Shown piece after piece: positions 59,468 to 64,000 of a stretch of DNA of 64,000 nt (positions are counted from its first letter, which is position 1; each line of letters opens with the position of its first letter). The translations under genes were made by a program, and so were the position numbers. Origin of the DNA: Calothrix sp. NIES-4101 (lineage in GTDB: Bacteria > Cyanobacteriota > Cyanobacteriia > Cyanobacteriales > Nostocaceae); NCBI GenBank assembly GCA_004296455.1, contig AP018280.1, forward strand, positions 2,914,001 through 2,978,000, given 5' to 3'. A model generated the notes under the pieces. That model was given only the letters and a program-made list of their open reading frames with translations. It was not told the DNA's origin and did not search any database.

Positions 59468-60642
59468 TAGCTAGCCCCCGCCGCTTGCTGTACTTGGTCA
59501 ATTCCCACGCGGTAAGTAGTTACCAGAAGTCGCTCCAGTGTGGGGACTGGCGCAACGTACACATCCACACGCACAATTCCTGCTTCCAAATCGATCGCAG
59601 GATTATTTGAGCGATCGCACCGCACCAAAAACGCATCTTGAGGTTGTGCGCCGAAAAATGCGCCACCATCCCAGAATCGATATGCGATCGCTTCTACGGA
59701 TTCGCGAATCCTGGTAAATAGCACTCCCTGTCCATCGACGGCGGAGAAAATCACACCACCGTTTTCCAATGTGCGAAACAGCGTGCGGTTGAATACCGAG
59801 AGAATAATTCTCGTATTCACAAACCTGTAGTAAGGGGATGCGCTGCGCGTGCGTGAGCCATAGACGACAACGCCTTGCCCAGGAAGATTTCGCAAGCAGT
59901 TAACTCCATCAGGGTTAACTACTGCCTGTTCGGCTTTTTTGACATTTACCGCTACATCTTTGACACCGCGCACGGGATAGCGTACACCTGCGGGAGGTTG
60001 GGCAAATCCTTCTACCCGATATCTCCGCAATGCGATCGCAGCAACTGCCGCGCTGGGAGGGACTAAATTATCAGCCAAGTCCTTGACGTAGGGGAAGAAA
60101 TAAGCCAAATGTCCACGCGCGGTTGTGTAATTTGCCGATTCTGTCGCAGCTTCAGCAGTGGTATCGATAGTTGCTGGTGGTCCAGAGTCCACAAGTGCCA
60201 CCCAGTCGTAGCCCTCACCTTCACAATGGTCGCGCATCGCTACCGCCACAGACGTGCGATCGCTTTGGTTGCTGAGATTTTGGAATGCTTCGGGGCAAAT
60301 CAAAAAGCCTTGCTCGTGAACATCAGGATCAAAGCTATCTTCAATGGCATCGACAAAATCAGCCGCCGTAGTCCCGGCAGCCTTAACGAAAAATAGAATC
60401 CCATTGCTGAGATTCGCGAAAAATAGCTTCACCGCATTAGTTGCCGGAGAAGCACCAAATTTTGTAGTAAAGTCGTCCGCGCTGGTTACTTGGGTAGGCG
60501 TTTTTGCCGTGCCCGAAGCAGAGGAACCAACCAGGTAGCAGCGATTAAATGAGGCAATATCAGCAGGTATCAACCCTGCTACGTCCTCGTAAACGTAAGT
60601 ACCTGGTGCGGTTAGTTGATTTATGTTTAAGCTTTGAGGCAT
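59467..60642 (-). CDS. contractile tail sheath protein
   Basis: A 391-residue sheath subunit. N terminus APGTYVYEDVAG; middle QTDRTSVAVAMRDHCEGEG-like helix (SDRTSVAVAMRDHCEGE) and SAAVAAIALRRY; the typical C-terminal domain has RNLPGQGVVVYGSRTRS, FVNTRIILSVFNRTLFRTLE and RVDVYVAPVPTLERL. It contracts to drive the tube through the target envelope. Start ATG is 18 bp after the late leader. Confidence 0.93.
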   Translation of the reverse strand: MPQSLNINQLTAPGTYVYEDVAGLIPADIASFNRCYLVGSSASGTAKTPTQVTSADDFTTKFGASPATNAVKLFFANLSNGILFFVKAAGTTAADFVDAIEDSFDPDVHEQGFLICPEAFQNLSNQSDRTSVAVAMRDHCEGEGYDWVALVDSGPPATIDTTAEAATESANYTTARGHLAYFFPYVKDLADNLVPPSAAVAAIALRRYRVEGFAQPPAGVRYPVRGVKDVAVNVKKAEQAVVNPDGVNCLRNLPGQGVVVYGSRTRSASPYYRFVNTRIILSVFNRTLFRTLENGGVIFSAVDGQGVLFTRIRESVEAIAYRFWDGGAFFGAQPQDAFLVRCDRSNNPAIDLEAGIVRVDVYVAPVPTLERLLVTTYRVGIDQVQQAAGAS

Positions 60643-60660
60643 TACTAATAGGTTTTCTAG

Positions 60661-60677
60661 TTAGCCTCAAAATTCCC
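60661..60677 (-). promoter_or_regulatory. GGGAA late leader, sheath
   Basis: GGGAATTTTGAGGCTAA upstream of the sheath gene. Confidence 0.6.
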
Positions 60678-60713
60678 TCAACTGATGTAACCCCCGCACG
60701 GCAGTTCTTTTTG

Positions 60714-60965
60714 TTAAAAAGTGCAGTACCAGCCTTCGTTTTGGTAGCAATCATTTGGATTGCCGTAAAAACCATTTGGGTCTTCAGTCCAGGGATTCTC
60801 AACGCTGCAATTGGCGTTGTGTTCGTTGTAGATTTGCTGCAAGGTTGTCCAGTCTACATCTGATGGGTTGCCCTCTGCGTCGTACAACAAAGCCTGCAAT
60901 TTGGTATTGCAGCCATTGCCGCAGGTGATATACGCAAAATTAGGATGGAATCTTTTTTCTGTCAT
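60714..60965 (-). CDS. cysteine-containing small protein (83 aa)
   Basis: Begins MTEKRFHPNFAYITCGNGC at ATG 60965, overlapping the fibre stop (TGATG). It has five cysteines and a Trp/Tyr/Asn-rich end (GNPNDCYQNEGWYC). No domain recognised. Probably a small structural or assembly protein of the repeat fibre. Confidence 0.6.
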   Translation of the reverse strand: MTEKRFHPNFAYITCGNGCNTKLQALLYDAEGNPSDVDWTTLQQIYNEHNANCSVENPWTEDPNGFYGNPNDCYQNEGWYCTF

Positions 60966-63196
60966 CACGCCCCTATTGAAAACATCATGCTATACAAATT
61001 GAAGCTTCCCTGGGCTGTGGCTCCATTGGTATAACGAACGCGATATTGGGGAAGATAGACTTTTTGCTCAAACAGATTCACTCCAGCAGTGCAGGCAAAT
61101 TGTGCCGTTTGAAACCAAAGAGTCCCGTTTGGCGATTGGTCGAGAAATAGAGTCCCTGATTGGTCAGGCACCGCCACCAGTCGGATAGTATTTCGAGCGC
61201 TGGAAGTATTACGAGTTGAACCTGAGAAAGTCCCATTCCCAGTTAGTGCAACTCCTGTTTCTGTATTTAGGGATGCATTCTCGTTGGCCGTAAACGCAGT
61301 ATTGCTAATGGTGATAGTTCCATTGGTGATTTGAGTTGCGATCGCATTTCCTGCCGAGCCATTATTTCGCCCGTTGGCAATTTCAGCTTGTAGTTCTTCA
61401 ATATCCTCCACCAAGACACTATCAATAAATACGGTGGTATTGGAAGCTGGCGGTGTCGCCAAGTTTTTACAGCGAATACGAAGACTGTAGGTGGAATTTG
61501 GATCGGGAATTTGGCGGTTTCTATTGCCTAAATTTGTGCGCGCGGTAGCCGCATCAGCCGCTTTTTGCTGAAAAGTAACTTCGCTTGGGCGAAACTCAAT
61601 CTCATAAAGCGTGTAATTTGCTGAAGATGTTGTAGTGTTGGAAACATTGGCAGTTCCAGCCCCATTTGTTAAGGCAAAATGCTTCACACTTGTGACAGAG
61701 GTAGCATCAAATAAGAATCCCGCCCGTTCATTCCCAGCGACATCAGATAGTTCTAAATATATTTCTTGGTTAGCTATTCGCTGAGATAAGCGGATGCAAA
61801 CCTGGATGCGGCAAGGGCAATTGAAAGTGGTGAGTGAAGTCAGCACAGTTTCTTCATTAGCTGTTGTGCCCATTGCTATCTGCAGCTCGCTGCCCGTAAC
61901 AGTGATTGTTTGCCCTATTCCTATCGCCGAATTCCAGTTCGCTGGGTTTAACGAGCTTCCCGGAAAATCATCGCGCCATCTCTTCCGGGCTGTTTTGGTC
62001 AGGCTATCAACTGGCATTCTTCCTGCTGACTGAGTCGGAATTTTGTCGTTAATCTCGCCTAGTTCAGTTAATTGTAGGGTTTGATTCGCAGCAGTCGCAT
62101 CGCCTCCAGTAATTGTTATCGCCTGTGTTTCCACCTTCAAGCGATCGCCATTTATCAAAGCGGATGGCAGTGATGCGATATCTACATCACCAATATTGTT
62201 TGTTCCTGCGGGCAATGGTGGCAGTGATGCGATATCTACGTCACCAATATTGTTTGTTCCTGCGGGCAATGGTGGCAACGATGCGATATCTACGTCACCA
62301 ATATTGTTGTTACCAGCAGGTAGCGCCCCAGTAATTCCCACAGAAGTTACAGGGTTTGCGATCGTTACTTGCCCAATATTATTTGTTCCAGTTGGTAGAG
62401 GCGGCAGTGATGCGATATCTACATCACCAATATTATTTGTTCCTGCGGGCAACGAACCGCCTATGCCAAAATTTGCGGGGAAGTTCGAGACTTGAACCGA
62501 ACCGATCGCATTCGTCCCGGTTGGCAATGGTGGCAGCGACACAACATCAATGTTGCCAATGTTGTTATCTCCTGCTGGCAGCGCCCCAGTAATTCCTACA
62601 GAATCGACAGGGTTAGTAACCTCTACTTTGCCAATAGTATTTACTCCAGTTGGTAACGAACCGCTAATCTCTACAGAGTTTACGGGATTTGCGATCGTTA
62701 CTTGTCCAATATTGTTTGTCCCTGCGGGGAGTGGTGGCAGTGATGCCACATCAACATCACCAATATTGTTGTTACCTGCGGGCAACGAATCACCTATACC
62801 AAAGCTTGCAGGGAAGTTAGAGACTTGAACCGAACCGATCGCGTTTGTCCCTGCGGGGAGTGGTGGTAATGACACCACATCAACATCACCAATATTGTTT
62901 GTTCCAGCAGGGAGTGGCGGGAGTGAGACAACATCAACATCGCCGATATTATTGGTGCCTGCGGGCAGCGCCCCGGTAACACCAAAGCTTGCAGGAAAAT
63001 TGGTGACATCCACCTGCGAGCCACCTTCAGGAAAATTCGTAACCTCCACTTTCCCAATCGTATTTGTTCCGGCTGGGATGGGTGCAGATAGTTCGACTTT
63101 ATTCTCAGTCACAATTGGGTCAATTGTTGTACCCGTGCCCGATGCTTTTATTTGCTTGATATTACCTTCGCCATCTTTTACTTTTAAATTAGCCAT
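60965..63196 (-). CDS. repeat-rich tail fibre / structural protein
   Basis: A 743-residue protein. The N-terminal 45 residues are followed by about 18 imperfect repeats of the type (L/I)PAGTNNIG.V.V..(F/L)P in residues 40-345, i.e. a beta-structured shaft. The C-terminal 380 residues are a globular beta-rich part (a jelly-roll-like region with WRDDFPGSSLNPANWN, and a final TNGATAQGSFNLYSMMF). It could be a long whisker or fibre attached near the sheath. Overlaps the Gp37 end by a few bases. Confidence 0.75.
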   Translation of the reverse strand: MANLKVKDGEGNIKQIKASGTGTTIDPIVTENKVELSAPIPAGTNTIGKVEVTNFPEGGSQVDVTNFPASFGVTGALPAGTNNIGDVDVVSLPPLPAGTNNIGDVDVVSLPPLPAGTNAIGSVQVSNFPASFGIGDSLPAGNNNIGDVDVASLPPLPAGTNNIGQVTIANPVNSVEISGSLPTGVNTIGKVEVTNPVDSVGITGALPAGDNNIGNIDVVSLPPLPTGTNAIGSVQVSNFPANFGIGGSLPAGTNNIGDVDIASLPPLPTGTNNIGQVTIANPVTSVGITGALPAGNNNIGDVDIASLPPLPAGTNNIGDVDIASLPPLPAGTNNIGDVDIASLPSALINGDRLKVETQAITITGGDATAANQTLQLTELGEINDKIPTQSAGRMPVDSLTKTARKRWRDDFPGSSLNPANWNSAIGIGQTITVTGSELQIAMGTTANEETVLTSLTTFNCPCRIQVCIRLSQRIANQEIYLELSDVAGNERAGFLFDATSVTSVKHFALTNGAGTANVSNTTTSSANYTLYEIEFRPSEVTFQQKAADAATARTNLGNRNRQIPDPNSTYSLRIRCKNLATPPASNTTVFIDSVLVEDIEELQAEIANGRNNGSAGNAIATQITNGTITISNTAFTANENASLNTETGVALTGNGTFSGSTRNTSSARNTIRLVAVPDQSGTLFLDQSPNGTLWFQTAQFACTAGVNLFEQKVYLPQYRVRYTNGATAQGSFNLYSMMFSIGA
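62150..63060 (-). repeat. internal tandem repeats of the fibre gene
   Basis: Units of about 45 or 54-60 bp encoding SLPPLPAGTNNIGDVDVV-like segments; several are nearly identical at the DNA level (for example at 62160-62330 and 62700-62960), which permits recombination and length variation. Confidence 0.8.
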
Positions 63197-63198
63197 TT

Positions 63199-63864
63199 TT
63201 ATAACAAATCTATATATTGAGAGCTATTTTCATGCGAAAAATCAAAAGATTCTTGTGTTTGCACTGGGTTAGGATCGGGCACTGTCGCGCGAATTGTATA
63301 TCCTCGGTCGAGGGTATTGGAGTCGCGATCGCCTGTTTTCGCCCTCCAAGTCCCGGTTTGTAATTCGACTTCCTGTCCTGGGCGATATGGGCGTACTTGT
63401 CCTGGTGGCAGCCCGTACACGTCATCATCAAGCGATTCGTATAAACCTAAATGCCCCTCTATTTGCTGCATCGCGACAGCGACGACCATTGCGTAGTACC
63501 AAATCTTGTCCTCGACTTTGAGGAATCCTTCCTGCACTGGATAGCATTTATGCGATGGTCCCTTGAGGGGAATAAAACCAGTGACGGCATAGCGAATTTG
63601 GTCGAGCAAAGGATATGCCCCAGTGTGCGATCGCAAATCTTTGAGCATGAGTGAAAGCTCGTATTCAGCAATGACTTCCAGCGTCGCAGGTTGCATCGAC
63701 GTTAAGCGAAATCTGCTGCGCTTATAGCCGATAAATATCTGCCCCTTTCTCCCTGGCTTAGGCGAATCATCTAAATCGCCCGGAAATGGCGAAATACTCA
63801 CTTCAAAAGGAGTGAGTATCGCTTCGATCCGTTTGACTATAGCTGCTTCGGCTTCAAGAAGCAT
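63199..63864 (-). CDS. Gp37-like tail completion protein
   Basis: Start at ATG 63864 (MLLEAEAAIVKRIEAILT), overlapping the upstream stop (TAATG). The 221 residues show the Mu Gp37-like pattern: ILTPFEVSISPFPGD, GQIFIGYKRSRF, VIAEYELSLMLKDLRSHTGAYPLLDQIRYAVTGF-type helix, and WYYAMVVAVAM. In Mu-like phages this gene lies between head and sheath genes, so head genes should follow to the right. Connects head-tail interface. Confidence 0.8.
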   Translation of the reverse strand: MLLEAEAAIVKRIEAILTPFEVSISPFPGDLDDSPKPGRKGQIFIGYKRSRFRLTSMQPATLEVIAEYELSLMLKDLRSHTGAYPLLDQIRYAVTGFIPLKGPSHKCYPVQEGFLKVEDKIWYYAMVVAVAMQQIEGHLGLYESLDDDVYGLPPGQVRPYRPGQEVELQTGTWRAKTGDRDSNTLDRGYTIRATVPDPNPVQTQESFDFSHENSSQYIDLL

Positions 63865-64000
63865 TACCAATCCCCCAAGGTGTCGCTAGTCCAAAATCTG
63901 CCAGGTGTGAAGAAAATCGCCACATCTCCATCGGTAGAACCTGGTGTGGTGCTGCCATCTGTACCATCTGGAATCCCTGGTAGGCTTGCTTTTCCAGCAG
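63864..64000 (-). CDS. partial gene, C-terminal 45 residues
   Basis: An open frame from the window edge to TAA at 63864. The end reads LPGIPDGTDGSTTPGSTDG, then DVAIFFTPGRFWTSDTLGDW. The GxxGxx spacing is collagen-like, suggesting a fibre or structural protein. Only the C terminus is visible. Confidence 0.5.
   Translation of the reverse strand, partial: AGKASLPGIPDGTDGSTTPGSTDGDVAIFFTPGRFWTSDTLGDW

Noticed and set aside
37000-64000. Diversity-generating retroelement for fibre variation
   Set aside because: No reverse transcriptase gene and no adenine-variable template/variable repeat pair were found; fibre repeats are ordinary tandem repeats.
37648-64000. A classical extracellular contractile injection system instead of a phage
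   Set aside because: Tail has a long tape measure, chaperone pair, Gp37 and is linked to an integrase, ERF and replication genes; no AAA+ eCIS ATPase is visible. The injection-like features are reported as a finding only.

Overview
The window comes from a cyanobacterium, most likely a filamentous Nostocales-type strain. The evidence is the very dense GCGATCGC (HIP1-like) octamers, the AT-rich spacers with short tandem repeats, and a typical cyanobacterial gene set: sucrase/ferredoxin-like protein, SLH protein, RppA-like regulator, short-form HisG, LprI-like and M50-TPR proteins. The genus is an inference.

Positions 1 to about 25,300 are ordinary chromosome. On the minus strand lies a complete PEP-dependent dihydroxyacetone kinase operon (dhaK, dhaL, and a DhaM-HPr-EI fusion). 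It is followed by a lipoprotein, an SLH-domain exported protein, an LprI-like protein, a TerC-family membrane protein, ndk, speA, a Suc/Fer-like protein, a DUF2227 protein, mazG, an exported repeat protein, an acyltransferase, an OmpR-type regulator, hisG, an ABC exporter, a single-domain response regulator and an M50 protease fused to TPRs.

From a tRNA-Val(UAC) gene (25,370-25,442) to the end of the window, and beyond it, the DNA is one large prophage with a contractile (Mu/P2-like) tail. A tyrosine integrase abuts the tRNA. Next is a leftward early operon of small genes (26,650-30,449: RHH protein, HAD phosphatase, ERF annealing protein). Then comes a control region with several ribbon-helix-helix regulators and matching inverted-repeat operators. 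A rightward replication block follows (double ParB-like protein, AlkB, winged-helix proteins, replication protein; 32,363-37,694). A long, mostly leftward tail module fills 37,648-64,000: fibres, gpI, baseplate J, gpW, gpV spike, a giant hub fused to two wall-hydrolase-like domains, LysM and CIS-tube proteins, tape measure, chaperones, tube, sheath, a repeat-rich fibre and Gp37. Head genes and attR must lie to the right.

The tail module is interrupted by rightward genes that look like cargo. Two paralogous proteins (44,576 and 45,902) share an N-terminal domain plus a four-cysteine motif but end in different domains, a DnaJ-type J domain and an ADP-ribosyltransferase-like domain. Each is followed by a small unrecognised ORF. 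Both cargo genes carry the same leader, GGGAAnnnT(A/G)..GC.AAA just before the start codon, that I find upstream of at least nine tail-module reading frames (eleven copies in all). This suggests one late regulon that includes toxin-like cargo. The prophage also carries six copies of a 26-bp EcoRI-centred palindrome, an orphan HEARO/omega-RNA-like structured RNA with no iscB, and two RHH regulator genes whose coiled-coil tails are cut off by a one-base frame problem at a homopolymer.
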